Numbered from the stretch's first letter, positions 44,587-53,215 are shown. The stretch: DNA of 64,000 nt from Devosia neptuniae (GCF_025452235.1 NZ_CP104965.1:496001-560000), one strand, 5' to 3'. The notes: generated by a model from the letters alone, not told the origin. A program made the numbers and translations.

Positions 44587-45527
44587 TGCACCAGGCCAAT
44601 GTCTTTCAGGATGGCGGTGGTGGCTTCGGTATCAGCGGCGAGCTGAGTGTCGAAGTCGGCGCCAGCCAGGTACATGTCGGCCCAGCCCTTGGTGGCGAGT
44701 GCAGCCTTCCAGGCTTCCGAATGCACCATCTTGTCGATATCGGCTGAGATGGCGGCCTTCTGCTCATCGGTGATGCCGGGGGCAGCGGCGACCATGCGCC
44801 AGTTTTCGACCACGAGGTCGACGCCCGATTCGCTCAGGGTCGGGATATCAGAGCCTTCGAGGCGGGTTGCGCCGGTCGAGGCCAGAGCGCGCAGGTCGCC
44901 GGACTGGATCTGGGCGTCGAATTCGCCGAGGCCCGAAATGCCGACCGTGACCTGGCCGCCGAGCACGGCTGCCAGGGCTTCGCCACCACCCGAATAGGCG
45001 ATGTAGTTGACGGTGGTGGGATCAACGCCAACGGTCTTGGCGAAGAGGCCGGCCGCGATGTGATCGACGCCGCCGGCCGAACCGCCAGCCCAGGACACCG
45101 AGCCCGGATCAGCCTTGAGCTTGGCGACGAGGTCATCGACAGTCTTGAGTTCGGAAGCGGCGGGCACCACGATGACGTCGGATTCGCCGGTGAGGCGGGC
45201 GATCGGGGTGACATCGGCCAGCGAAACAGGCGAGGCATTGGTGAGGATGGCGCCCACCATCACATAGCCGCCGACGATCAGCGCATTGGGATTGGCATTG
45301 TACTGGTTGACGAACTGGGCGAGGCCAATGGTGCCGCCGGCGCCGGGAACGTTGGTGACCTGCACATTGCCCGAAATGCCTTCGGCCTGGAGAGCCTCCT
45401 GCATGGTGCGGGCCGTCTGGTCCCAGCCGCCGCCGGGGGCAGCAGGCGCCATAATGGTATAGTCCGCCGCATAAGCGGGGAGCGCGAGTGCGCCGGAAAC
45501 CAGCGCAGCGAGAAGCAGCTTGTTCAT
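44583..45527 (-). CDS. tctC: Tripartite tricarboxylate transporter binding protein
   Basis: A 314-residue periplasmic binding protein with signal peptide (cleavage near LPAYAA) and conserved [19 protein letters not shown] and [22 protein letters not shown] precedes the ATG at 45527. It delivers tricarboxylates or other small acids to TctAB. Reverse-strand operon tctCBA; the divergent-facing fused kinase/regulator pair at 38912-42056 is the likely controller. Confidence 0.92.
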   Translation of the reverse strand: MNKLLLAALVSGALALPAYAADYTIMAPAAPGGGWDQTARTMQEALQAEGISGNVQVTNVPGAGGTIGLAQFVNQYNANPNALIVGGYVMVGAILTNASPVSLADVTPIARLTGESDVIVVPAASELKTVDDLVAKLKADPGSVSWAGGSAGGVDHIAAGLFAKTVGVDPTTVNYIAYSGGGEALAAVLGGQVTVGISGLGEFDAQIQSGDLRALASTGATRLEGSDIPTLSESGVDLVVENWRMVAAAPGITDEQKAAISADIDKMVHSEAWKAALATKGWADMYLAGADFDTQLAADTEATTAILKDIGLVQ

Positions 45528-45539
45528 AGATCCTCCCAT

Positions 45540-45898
45540 GTAAAAATCCGGACGTCGTTCCGTCCGGCAGGGCTGCCATACTAGGGCCGCTCCCTGTCAC
45601 CGTCCTGTCGTCGCCGGCATTCGTCTGATGCTAGCGTAAGTGGCGGTTTTTCTATGGGGAAGACTGCGCCTGGGGCGGGCAAAAGGCAAGGAGCGGGACT
45701 GTCGAGCTGCTCGACCTACCACGGGGTCATTCCCACGCAGGCGGGAACCTCTGTTTTACGATCCCTAGATCCCGGAACGGAGGTTCCCGCCTGCGCGGGA
45801 ATGACATTGTGGGGTGGAGGAACCGTGGTGACTGGGCGTGTAGCACCCCCACCCTCGATCCCTCCCCACAAGGGGGAGGGAGGCAGATCGGGGCTTGC
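45540..45898. other. Repeat-bearing intergenic interval
   Basis: The 359 bases upstream of tctC and downstream of the chemotaxis receptor gene contain the large inverted repeat 45726-45805 and, near the right end, an AGGGTGGGGG-type sequence with CTCCCCACAAGGGGGAGGGAG that is typical of the short repeats here. No gene is supported. Confidence 0.7.
45726..45805. repeat. Inverted repeat with 26-base arms
   Basis: GTCATTCCC...GGGAACCTC at 45726-45751 pairs with GAGGTTCCC...GGGAATGAC at 45780-45805 with one mismatch, around a 28-base spacer. The outer GTCATTCC matches the REP-like family at 3556, 4925 and 19759, but the core differs (CGCAGGCGGGAACC), so this is a second subfamily. Confidence 0.85.
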
Positions 45899-48313
45899 CT
45901 AGAACTCCGACCAATCCTTGGCGATGGCTGCGCTGCCTTGGCTCAAATAGGACTGCGAGGCGGAGCGGACGCGTTCGATGGTGGTTGGTGGTGCGGCGCG
46001 GCGGGGTTTGGCTTGGGGCGCTTCAACACTGCTGGGTTCGAGTGTAAACACGTCGACGGCCATGTCGAGTTGGCTGGCCTGGTTTTCGCTCTGCTCGATG
46101 GCGGCGTTCATTTCCTCGACCAGCGCGGCATTGTGCTGGGTCATTTCGTCGAGGGTGCGCACGGCGACATTGACCTGGCCGATGGCGGCGGCCTGTTCGA
46201 GGCTCGACTTGGCGATGGCCTGCATGAGGCGGGCGTTTTCGTCGACCGCGGCCAGCATGGACGCCAATTGCTCGGCGGCGTTGGAGACGAGCTTGGTGCC
46301 GCCGCGCACTTCGCTGGCGCTTTGCTCGACCAGATGCTTGACGTCGGCCGAGGCAGAGGCCGCCGATTGGGCCAGGCGCCGCACTTCGACCGCCACCACG
46401 GCAAAGCCCTTGCCGGCATCCCCTGCCCGTGCGGCCTCGACCGAGGCATTGAGGGCCAGCAGATTGGTCTGGAAGGCAATGTCGTCGATCATGCCGATAA
46501 TGTTGGAAATCTTGGACGAGGCCTCGGTGATCCGCTCCATGGCGGCATTGGCCTGATCCATGGTGTGGCCGCTTTGCGCGGCGCTGGTCGAGACGGTCTG
46601 GGCCTTGGTGCTGGCGGCCTCGGCCATTTTGGCATTTTCGGCAACGGTGGATGCAAGCTGCTCCATGGCGGCCGAGGTTTCCTCGATCGTCGCGGCCTGC
46701 TTGGTGGTGCGTTCGGACAGATCGTTGGCGCCGGACAGGATTTCGCTGGTGGCAGCGCGCAAGGTGCCCGAGATGGCCTTGGCGCCGCCGACAATCTCGG
46801 TGAGCCTGTCGGTTACTGCATTGGTGTCGTCGCGCAGCTTGGCGAAGGCGCCGCTGTAATTGCCCTGCATGCGGCGGGTGAGATCGGTATCGGCCATGGC
46901 GGCAAGCACGGCGCCGGTTTCGCCGAGGCCGCGATCGACGGTTTCGACCAAGGCATTGACGCTGCCGGCCAAGGCGTTGAGTTCGGCATCGGGGAACTGG
47001 GCGTGCACGCGCTTGGAGAAATCCCCCGCAATGGCGGCATCGACCACTTCGCCAAAGGCGGCTTGTAGCGCCACCATCATGTCGGTGCGCTCGACGCGGC
47101 GCTGGATCACGGCGGCGCGTTCTTCCTCGGTCATCTGGCTGATCTTGAGGCCGTTATCGCGGAAAATCTCGACGGCGCGAGCCAGCGTGCCGATTTCGTC
47201 GGCGCGCTCAGTACCTTTGATCTCGCTGTGATAATCGCCGCCGGCGACGGCATCGACGGTGGCGCCGAGCGTGCCGAGGGGCTTGCCGATCATGGTGCGG
47301 ATCAGGGCGAACATTACGAGGCACGCGATCAGTACGCAGACAGCGGCGAGGCCGATAATGGTGAACTGGGTTTCGGTCTGCGTCGCGGTGAGGGTAGCGA
47401 GCGGCACACTGGAAACCACGACCCATTGATCAAGCGTGCCGCCTACGGCGAAGGGAACGGCGACGCCGCGCAAGGCGGTGCCATCGGCAGCAGTCAGGTC
47501 GGACTCGGCACTGCCATTGGCGAGCGCGGTCGCGACCAGACCGGCCAGTGGATCGGAGGCCGGCAGTGTCTGACCGATCAGGCTCGCGTCGGGATGGGCG
47601 ACAACCATGCCGGCGGCGGTCAGCACCGTCACGGTACCGGTGCCCATGGGCTTGATTTCGGCGAGGCGGGCATTGACCTCGGCCAGCGACAGATCGACAC
47701 CGCCCGTGCCCATATAGGTGCCACCCACCATGATCGGCGCGCCGAAGGACATGATCAGCACGTCCTTGCCGCCCACGGCATAAAGATAGGGATCGATCGC
47801 CACCATGCGGCCTTCGGCCTTGGGGCGCTGGTAATAGGCGCCGGCGACCGGATCGTCATAGCCGGTCAGGGCCTCGTTGACGATCTCGCCACTGCCGCGG
47901 TTCCAATAGGGGATGTAGCGGCCGGTGGCGTCATGGCCGGGACGATTGGCGAAATCGACATCGCGACCGTCCAGTGCATTGGGCTCCCAGCCCGACCACA
48001 CGCCAAGCAGGGAAGGGTTACGTTCGAGCGTGTGCTCGAGCAGTGCGCCATAGACCGAGCGGCTGGCGGTGCGGGCTTCCTTGAGGGATTCGAGCGCCGT
48101 CACCACGCCATCGGCCGTCGCCGCCGCAGCAGAAAGGCTGGCCGCTACCTCATCGGCGACGCTGGCGGTGCTGGCAGCCTGATAGGCGCGGGTCTGCCGG
48201 TCGATGGTCTGGCCCACCTGCTGGACCAGCACGAAAATGCCGATGGCAAAGACGATGGCGAGCGCCAATCCGCTCAGAATGGCAGTCTTGACCGACAGAG
48301 AGCGAAAATTCAT
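45899..48313 (-). CDS. Methyl-accepting chemotaxis protein with dCache-type sensor
   Basis: An 804-residue receptor. One N-terminal span (about residues 10-32), a large periplasmic dual-Cache-like domain (about 35-300; markers WSGWEPNALDGRD and YYQRPKAEGRM), a second span (about 313-335), a HAMP domain, a second HAMP-like segment (about 410-490) and the signalling domain with the highly conserved hairpin tip IGMIDDIAFQTNLLALNASVEAARAG. Ends with a Pro/Arg linker and a short WSEF tail. Cache domains usually bind amino or organic acids. Start is the ATG at 48313; a TTG at 48331 is less likely. It borders the integrated element. Confidence 0.92.
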   Translation of the reverse strand: MNFRSLSVKTAILSGLALAIVFAIGIFVLVQQVGQTIDRQTRAYQAASTASVADEVAASLSAAAATADGVVTALESLKEARTASRSVYGALLEHTLERNPSLLGVWSGWEPNALDGRDVDFANRPGHDATGRYIPYWNRGSGEIVNEALTGYDDPVAGAYYQRPKAEGRMVAIDPYLYAVGGKDVLIMSFGAPIMVGGTYMGTGGVDLSLAEVNARLAEIKPMGTGTVTVLTAAGMVVAHPDASLIGQTLPASDPLAGLVATALANGSAESDLTAADGTALRGVAVPFAVGGTLDQWVVVSSVPLATLTATQTETQFTIIGLAAVCVLIACLVMFALIRTMIGKPLGTLGATVDAVAGGDYHSEIKGTERADEIGTLARAVEIFRDNGLKISQMTEEERAAVIQRRVERTDMMVALQAAFGEVVDAAIAGDFSKRVHAQFPDAELNALAGSVNALVETVDRGLGETGAVLAAMADTDLTRRMQGNYSGAFAKLRDDTNAVTDRLTEIVGGAKAISGTLRAATSEILSGANDLSERTTKQAATIEETSAAMEQLASTVAENAKMAEAASTKAQTVSTSAAQSGHTMDQANAAMERITEASSKISNIIGMIDDIAFQTNLLALNASVEAARAGDAGKGFAVVAVEVRRLAQSAASASADVKHLVEQSASEVRGGTKLVSNAAEQLASMLAAVDENARLMQAIAKSSLEQAAAIGQVNVAVRTLDEMTQHNAALVEEMNAAIEQSENQASQLDMAVDVFTLEPSSVEAPQAKPRRAAPPTTIERVRSASQSYLSQGSAAIAKDWSEF

Positions 48314-48463
48314 GGTGTGAGGTTTTCCCAATGCAACTCGTACCGGACCGCGCGATCCGGACAGCTCGAGGCGAATTTAGGGGAAAGCCGTTAAGGCATC
48401 GTTTGCCGCAAAATGGCCGCAAAGGTGAACGGGCGCGGCGTGTCGGCAAATTTTGGGAAGGAA

Positions 48464-48481
48464 TGGTGCCCGGGACCGGAG
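48464..48481 (-). other. Candidate left attachment site: tRNA 3'-end-like sequence
   Basis: On the reverse strand this reads T-CCGGT-CCCGGGC-A-CCA, which fits a tRNA end: T60, T-stem 3' side, acceptor 3' strand, discriminator A and CCA. After this the sequence stops resembling a T-loop. The expected acceptor partner GCCCGGG is typical of bacterial leucine tRNAs. A displaced 3' fragment at the border far from the integrase is what integration into a reverse-strand tRNA would leave. Confidence 0.4.
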
Positions 48482-48587
48482 CCACACCCCCTAACAAAAT
48501 CAGATAGTTAGATCGAAGTGGGACACTTTTTGATCCCGCATTCTACTGCACAATTCTTAATTGCAGTCCCACCACAAGGAGGCGCCT

Positions 48588-48848
48588 ATGCGCATTCTGA
48601 ACCTGCGTCACACCAGTGGCGCGGGCAGCGTTTTGGCGCGCTTCGATATTGAAGTGTCGTCGGAAATAACGCTGCTCGATTGGTACTTGAAACGCACCGG
48701 CCGCGGCGAGCTTCGAGTATTTCCACCTTCCCCTAGGCATGGTCAGCCGTCGGCCCGTTTATCGCCAAAACTGATGGCGGAGATATCCGCACTAGTTATT
48801 TCCAGCACGGAGGGCGATGCCCGATATGACGTCCTACACGCAGCTTGA
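48588..48848 (+). CDS. Small phage protein, SpoVG-like N-terminus
   Basis: An 86-residue protein. AAGGAGG at 48577-48583 fixes the ATG at 48588. The opening MRILNLRHTSGAGSVLARFD and the following strand-rich region, with LDWYLKRTGRGELRVFPPSP, recall SpoVG-type and similar short proteins found ahead of RepA-like ATPases in alphaproteobacterial prophages; the assignment is tentative. It overlaps the ATPase gene by 32 bases, so the pair is probably coupled. Confidence 0.7.
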   Translation: MRILNLRHTSGAGSVLARFDIEVSSEITLLDWYLKRTGRGELRVFPPSPRHGQPSARLSPKLMAEISALVISSTEGDARYDVLHAA

Positions 48849-50091
48849 GCCTGAAGACTGGAGCGCCCAACTCGCGCGGATCGATTGGACCGGAGGACGC
48901 GCTCGGGCCGCGTCGTTGGTAAAAGCGCAGCCGAAGGCACCGGTGCCGCCGAGGCATGGGACACCGCTCCTGCCCCACACCCCAATTGCCGCCAACGACA
49001 ATGACGCTGTCTTTCTTGAACCATCAGAGTGGCAGGGCCTCCCGGTCCCTACGCGGCAATGGTTCGTCGAGGGCCTGATACCCAGCCGCACCGTCACTAT
49101 ACTCTCGGGCGATGGTGGCCTCGGCAAGTCGCTCCTGGCCCTCCAACTGGGCGTTGCATCAGCCATTGGCGAATCCACAATGGGCCTGACGCCAGCATCG
49201 GGACGGGTGCTCTACGTCGGAGCTGAGGATGAGGTGGACGAATTTCACCGGCGGCTCTTCGACATCATCAAGTCGCACGACACGTGTTTTGACGCCCTTC
49301 GCGATAACTTCCTACTGCTTCCCCTAGCAGAGCGTGACGCCACACTTGCGGCGCCGGATATCCGCAGCAAGATGCAGCCCACAGCGCTGATGCACCAGCT
49401 TCGCGATCGGATGGACATCTTCCGACCAGGGCTGCTTGTGCTGGATACTTCGGCCGACCTGTTTGGCGGCGACGAGATAAAGCGAAGCCAGGTGCGCCAG
49501 TTTGTGGCGATGCTCCGCGCGATTGCCATTCAGGTCGATTGCGCCGTCCTCCTGCTGAGCCACCCGTCGGTTTCAGGCATGCAGTCCGGTAGTGGCACAT
49601 CGGGCTCCACGGCCTGGAACAACAGCGTCAGGTCACGGCTCTATCTCACCGCACCAAATGGCGAAGATGCAGATCCTGATGCACGTGTCCTCACGTCGAT
49701 GAAGAGCAACTACGGACGCGCCGGCGATGCGTTGAAGCTCCGCTGGCAAGACGGCATCTTCATTGTCGATGATGGGTCCACAAACGCAAATCCAGCCCTT
49801 GGCATCCTAAACAAGAGCGACGAACGAGCGTTTCTCACCATGCTGTCCAAGTTCAACCAGCAGGGCCAGCGCGTCGGCGCGTCTACCGGCACAAGCTATG
49901 CGCCGGCGAAGATGGCCAAGCATCCGGACGCGAAGGGGACGACGAAACAGCGACTTGAACGGGCTATGCAACGCCTACTCGAGGCCAGTGAAATCCAGCT
50001 GGTATGGGATGGACCACCATCGCGACAACGCCAACGATTGGTCGTCACGGCGGAGAATTTCAGTGCCGATCAGGCGGCTTCCACCGCATAG
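48817..50091 (+). CDS. RepA-like AAA ATPase (RecA-fold helicase type)
   Basis: A 424-residue protein with Walker A in ILSGDGGLGKSLLALQL (about residues 95-110), Walker B in GLLVLDTSADLFGGDE, and the sensor region LLLSHPSVSG, the pattern of hexameric RepA/AAA_25 ATPases used by plasmids and satellites. The N-terminus (1-75) is likely disordered and holds an ANDN motif (PIAANDNDAV). The C-terminal 90 residues may bind DNA (basic RQRQR). The end of the gene runs into the iteron-like repeats at 50079-50181, as in many replication initiator loci. An ATG 9 bases downstream is an alternative start. Confidence 0.85.
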   Translation: MPDMTSYTQLEPEDWSAQLARIDWTGGRARAASLVKAQPKAPVPPRHGTPLLPHTPIAANDNDAVFLEPSEWQGLPVPTRQWFVEGLIPSRTVTILSGDGGLGKSLLALQLGVASAIGESTMGLTPASGRVLYVGAEDEVDEFHRRLFDIIKSHDTCFDALRDNFLLLPLAERDATLAAPDIRSKMQPTALMHQLRDRMDIFRPGLLVLDTSADLFGGDEIKRSQVRQFVAMLRAIAIQVDCAVLLLSHPSVSGMQSGSGTSGSTAWNNSVRSRLYLTAPNGEDADPDARVLTSMKSNYGRAGDALKLRWQDGIFIVDDGSTNANPALGILNKSDERAFLTMLSKFNQQGQRVGASTGTSYAPAKMAKHPDAKGTTKQRLERAMQRLLEASEIQLVWDGPPSRQRQRLVVTAENFSADQAASTA

Positions 50092-50181
50092 TTCCACCGG
50101 GTTCCACCGCCTACCACCGGGGTGTGTTCCACCGCCCCCCATACCCCCCTGCACGGTGGAACAGGCACCGCGGCGGTGGAA
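50079..50181. repeat. Iteron-like TTCCACCG repeats, candidate replication origin
   Basis: TTCCACCG occurs in direct orientation at 50079, 50092, 50102 and 50127, with a degenerate copy TACCACCG at 50112, and inverted as CGGTGGAA at 50154 and 50174. Spacings of 13, 10, 10, 15 and, for the inverted pair, 20 bases are close to helical turns. The cluster overlaps the last codons of the RepA-like gene and the following gap. Confidence 0.6.
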
Positions 50182-50508
50182 GCCGCCGCCAGCCTGCCAC
50201 CTTAGACAAGAAAGTTCGACACCAACGATGCCGCCTGTTGACGCCATTAGGTCTGGGCAAGAGTGCTCTTGGTGCCGGGAGGGGTGGGCAAAGGTCTACG
50301 ACCTTCGCTTCCCCACACCGGGCCATCCCAATCGCGCAAACGCTAACTCAAAAAAAGCTCACGCGTACGCGCTCGTGTGCGCAACGCGCACGCGAGAAGG
50401 CTGCGGTGGATTACCCGGCAAACCGGTTCTGATCTGCCCGCCGAACGTGCGCAGAAATTTCTCTAACGGCCGAAAAGAGCCGTCCATCCAAATCTGAGGA
50501 AACAATCC
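50092..50508. other. Interval after RepA-like gene
   Basis: The first 90 bases hold the iteron-like repeats. The rest carries a possible 89-residue gene (50228-50497) and a GC-alternating stretch (CACGCGTACGCG, CGCGCACGCG near 50358-50397) that could form small hairpins. If the repeats are an origin, this is the place to look for an unwinding region, though no strongly AT-rich block is present. Confidence 0.6.
50228..50497 (+). CDS. Possible small protein with CxxC motif
   Basis: An 89-residue frame beginning MPPVDAIRSGQECSWCREGW, with later cysteines in LVCATRTREGCGG and LICPPN. Pairs of cysteines recall small zinc-binding proteins common in phage early regions. Against it, there is no ribosome site and composition is poor. 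It ends 11 bases before the next gene. I treat it as possible only. Confidence 0.3.
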   Translation: MPPVDAIRSGQECSWCREGWAKVYDLRFPTPGHPNRANANSKKAHAYALVCATRTREGCGGLPGKPVLICPPNVRRNFSNGRKEPSIQI

Positions 50509-51384
50509 ATGCTAGCGCTCAAGGCGCCGGGCAATTTTGTGCCGGCAAATGATAACGAATGGGACGGCCGGCGGCTGCTCGCCTGGCCCACCGCTAAACG
50601 GCTTATAGCCGATGGACGCAAGGAAGACTTGGCTTTGCTATGGTCCTACCGCGCGCTGGTAGACACAGCATTCGGTGAGCCCGCCAACGACAACTGCCGC
50701 GATCCGGCGCCCGACCTGTCCGAGGGCGGGACCGATGACCGTGCGGCATTTGAGATCATTGTTGAGGTCGACCGCCTGCCTCCAGACTTCCTGCCGACAA
50801 TAGAAGAGATGCAGGAGGCAACCGGAGTCGAGCCCGGCAGGCAATGGCCAGCAATGCCACGACCGGTAATTGTCGAGGTCGATCAAAAGACCGGCGCCGT
50901 CCGTCGTGAACTTGGCGGCCTCGCCTTTATCCATGGCAGCCGCTTGCTTGAATATCGAACCACTCCCGATGCGAAAAAGTGGAAACGTCCAGCGACTGTG
51001 CACGCTCACCACAAGAGCAAGAAGAAGCGACCGACCCCCTCGCTTGTTCCCAACAGCAGCGACACATGGGGCCTCGAGGACCAGATCGTTGCCCGAGAGG
51101 AACTGCGGACCATTTACGACGTCATTCCGGCATCGAGCGTTCGTCTTCTAGAAATCGCGTGCGGACCCACCAGGGCTCGAGAAATCGGCGAGGCCTTCGG
51201 CAAACGTGAAAAGACGGCAGAGCGGCTCGGTGTACGGCTGATCGATCGCGCCATAGGGCACCTTCGAGAGCACTGGCGTCCCCAAATTGCAGATAAATCC
51301 CGAAAGAGTATGGGGTTGTTTCCTCTCCCCCTACTGACCCGGCTTCGGCCGGGTTTTTCTTTGCCCCCTCAACCGCAACTTTAA
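50509..51384 (+). CDS. Unknown element protein with C-terminal helix-turn-helix-like region
   Basis: A 291-residue protein with GAGGAAAC before the ATG. Two ANDN motifs occur early (VPANDNEWD, EPANDNCRD). The middle has an acidic segment and a basic stretch (KKWKRPATVHAHHKSKKKR). Residues about 195-255 (LEDQIVAREELRTIYDVIPA, then ACGPTRAREIGEAFGKREK) look like a sigma region 4 or terminase-type HTH. A Rho-independent terminator falls within the last 16 codons, so the natural stop may have been lost. No firm family. Confidence 0.7.
   Translation: MLALKAPGNFVPANDNEWDGRRLLAWPTAKRLIADGRKEDLALLWSYRALVDTAFGEPANDNCRDPAPDLSEGGTDDRAAFEIIVEVDRLPPDFLPTIEEMQEATGVEPGRQWPAMPRPVIVEVDQKTGAVRRELGGLAFIHGSRLLEYRTTPDAKKWKRPATVHAHHKSKKKRPTPSLVPNSSDTWGLEDQIVAREELRTIYDVIPASSVRLLEIACGPTRAREIGEAFGKREKTAERLGVRLIDRAIGHLREHWRPQIADKSRKSMGLFPLPLLTRLRPGFSLPPQPQL
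51336..51358 (+). terminator. Rho-independent terminator inside the 3' end of a reading frame
   Basis: ACCCGGC-TTCG-GCCGGGT forms a 7-base stem with a UUCG-type tetraloop, followed by TTTT-C. It ends 26 bases before the stop of the 50509 gene and 41 before the next start, so it separates the replication module from the virion module. Confidence 0.85.
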
Positions 51385-51398
51385 AAATTTAGGAGGCC

Positions 51399-51929
51399 AT
51401 GGTGCCGACTATCACAGCCGCACTGGCCGCCCTGGAGCGGTACACCGGCTTTTCCCAATCCCGCAGCAAAACCATTGCGCGTCGGCTGCAAGAGGCCGGC
51501 ATCTTGCAGCTGGGTTCACCCGGTTCAACGCCTCAGATTGACCGCGCCGGCTTCGGCGCCCTGTTCGTAGCCCTTGCCGCCGACACCACGCTCCATGCCG
51601 CCGCAGACCGCGTTCGCCAGTACTTCGCGCTTACACCGGGCGGCGTGTCATTGGAGGGTGCCCCGCCATCGATCGGCACGGCCCGTTCCGAATTGCTCGC
51701 CCTGATCGACATCGCCACCGACGGACCCGACGACCTGCGGCACGTCCAGATCGAGTTGGTGTCGAACTTCCCCGAGATTGCCCTCTACTGGGCCGACGGC
51801 ACGGTGCAGCGTTACCAGCCCACCGGCACAGTTTCGAACCACTGGCAGGTCGACACTCACCGAAAATCCACAACCGTCACTGGCCGCGCGTTCCGCGATG
51901 CTGCAAACGCCACATTCCGAAAGAACTGA
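51399..51929 (+). CDS. Phage protein with winged-helix-like N-terminus
   Basis: A 176-residue protein. AGGAGG is 2 bases before the ATG at 51399 and 5 before the GTG at 51402, so the latter may be the true start. The N-terminus (TITAALAALERYTGFSQSRSKTIARRLQEAGIL) resembles a winged-helix DNA-binding domain. The C-terminal half is strand-rich (IALYWADGTVQRYQP). The gene opens the virion-type module; a DNA-packaging or regulatory role is possible but unproved. Confidence 0.7.
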   Translation: MVPTITAALAALERYTGFSQSRSKTIARRLQEAGILQLGSPGSTPQIDRAGFGALFVALAADTTLHAAADRVRQYFALTPGGVSLEGAPPSIGTARSELLALIDIATDGPDDLRHVQIELVSNFPEIALYWADGTVQRYQPTGTVSNHWQVDTHRKSTTVTGRAFRDAANATFRKN

Positions 51930-51930
51930 A

Positions 51931-52506
51931 ATGGCTCTTCTGAAGAAGACTAGATCGGCCCCCTACGTCGTGCAGTCCCTTGCCGACTCCAACGCTGAGT
52001 ACGGTTTGCGTGCCGGCCGGCTTGCCGAACTGCAAACGGCCCTTAGCGCGCTACGTACAGAAGCCTTGGCGCTCGATCGTGAACTCGGACGAACAACCGC
52101 GCCGGCGATGCGGCCCTCCGTGGCTGCACTTCTCGGTGATGAAATCGTGGATGAACGAACCGGCAAGAGCACGCGGCTGTTGGAACTGCGTCGCACCATC
52201 GCTGACCATGAGGCGGCGATTGAGCTGCAGAAGGCCCGAGTAAACGAGGCAAAAGGTGTTGCGACCATCGCCGCCTGCCAAGCAGCAAAACCAGAATACG
52301 GCCGGCGTGTCGCGGCGCTTGCCGCGGCTCTCGAGGCCGTCGCGGGCGCTCGAGCCGATTATCAGCAGCTCGTCACTGCATTTGAGGCCGAGGACATCTC
52401 CTGGACCCGGCTTGGAGTGTTCATTCCAAACTTCCTTGGTACCCAGGGCGATGGTCATATCGAGCGCTTCATCCGTGAGGCGAAGGAGGCCGGTTATGTC
52501 GCTTGA
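51931..52506 (+). CDS. Coiled-coil phage protein
   Basis: A 191-residue, Ala/Leu/Glu/Arg-rich protein predicted to be largely helical, with heptad-like text over residues 20-150 (RLAELQTALSALRTEALALD and LLELRRTIADHEAAIELQKA). The C-terminus is less helical (LGVFIPNFLG). It starts one base after the previous stop and overlaps the next small gene by 11 bases, so it is in the same operon. It could be scaffolding-like; no family recognised. Confidence 0.75.
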   Translation: MALLKKTRSAPYVVQSLADSNAEYGLRAGRLAELQTALSALRTEALALDRELGRTTAPAMRPSVAALLGDEIVDERTGKSTRLLELRRTIADHEAAIELQKARVNEAKGVATIAACQAAKPEYGRRVAALAAALEAVAGARADYQQLVTAFEAEDISWTRLGVFIPNFLGTQGDGHIERFIREAKEAGYVA

Positions 52507-52666
52507 GCGCGCGGACGGCCAGCGCAGCGGCAAAACAGGTGCCAGGCGCCATATCACCGTTGAGGGTAAAACCACCTTCGACGATCGGACGCCGGTGACG
52601 ATTGCACGGGCGTTGCGCGCCAAGTCGAAGCTCGGCGAGATGGAGCGAAAGATTGCCCAGCGTTAA
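52496..52666 (+). CDS. Small basic phage protein (56 residues)
   Basis: Starts MSLERADGQRSGKTGARRHI and continues with VEGKTTFDDRTPVTIARALR and a basic helix KSKLGEMERKIAQR. AAGGAGG lies 6-7 bases upstream of the ATG. It overlaps both neighbours, which argues strongly for being translated. No family recognised; the charge suggests nucleic acid or protein contact. Confidence 0.7.
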   Translation: MSLERADGQRSGKTGARRHITVEGKTTFDDRTPVTIARALRAKSKLGEMERKIAQR

Positions 52667-53174
52667 CGGTTACGCGGCGCTCTTCCAGAACGAAACAGTC
52701 ATAGCGGGTGAGTTTCGCGAAAGGATAGCGCGTGGGGCTTTTTCCAAGTCATTGCGGGATGCAGACGTCGTTGCCCTGCTCGATCATGACACTGGACGTG
52801 TCATCGGGCGCAAGTCCGTTGGGACGCTCACGTTGCGCGAGGATCTGATCGGGCTCTGGGTGTCCATCGATGTCGATAACTCCACTCCGGAGGGACAGAC
52901 GGTTTTGGGTGCCGTAACCCGCCAGGATTTGAAGGGCATGAGCTTCGGCTTTAGAGTGCGAAAGGAAGAATGGGCGGACGGTGGGAGCCGCTTGCCGCTC
53001 CGCACCCTCACTGAGATTGAACTTCATGAGGTTTCGGTCGTGGCCTTCCCTGCCTACGAACGCACCAGCATAGTGCTGTCGAGATCCACGCCACAAAGTC
53101 CTCGTGAGAGCCAAGCCAATGCAGGTCGCCGGCGCGCCGAGGCGGCCATGCGGCGCCGCGGAATCCCCGTATGA
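52653..53174 (+). CDS. HK97-family prohead protease (U35)
   Basis: A 173-residue serine protease of caudovirus head maturation. Family blocks are GYAALFQNETVIAGEFRERI, GAFSKSLRDADVVALLDHD, IGRKSVGTLTLREDLIGLWV and MSFGFRVRKEEW, then the TEIELHEVSVVAFPAY end. Likely catalytic residues are His in LLDHD and Ser in MSFGF. The start is a TTG at 52653 with GGAG 8 bases upstream, overlapping the previous gene by 14 bases. The expected next genes, capsid and connectors, are missing; a reverse-strand gene follows. Confidence 0.85.
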   Translation: MPSVNGYAALFQNETVIAGEFRERIARGAFSKSLRDADVVALLDHDTGRVIGRKSVGTLTLREDLIGLWVSIDVDNSTPEGQTVLGAVTRQDLKGMSFGFRVRKEEWADGGSRLPLRTLTEIELHEVSVVAFPAYERTSIVLSRSTPQSPRESQANAGRRRAEAAMRRRGIPV

Positions 53175-53175
53175 A

Positions 53176-53215
53176 GAAAGGCCCCGGCAGCTGTCACAGC
53201 GCCAGGGCCTTCTCT
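53176..53215 (+). terminator. Hairpin after prohead protease gene
   Basis: AAGGCCC (53178-53184) pairs with GGGCCTT (53205-53211), extended by partly paired CGGC/GCC. The T-run is short (CTT-CTC), so termination may be imperfect. It marks the end of the protease operon. Confidence 0.5.

Noticed and set aside
50079..50181. CRISPR-like array
   Set aside because: Repeat unit is only 8 bases with unequal spacing and mixed orientation; no Cas gene is present. Iteron-like is the better description.
49898..50227. N-terminal part of a 199-codon forward frame overlapping the RepA-like gene end
   Set aside because: It is a second frame over coding sequence and iteron-like repeats, very rich in Arg, Pro and Ser. 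Only the last 89 codons are retained as a low-confidence gene.
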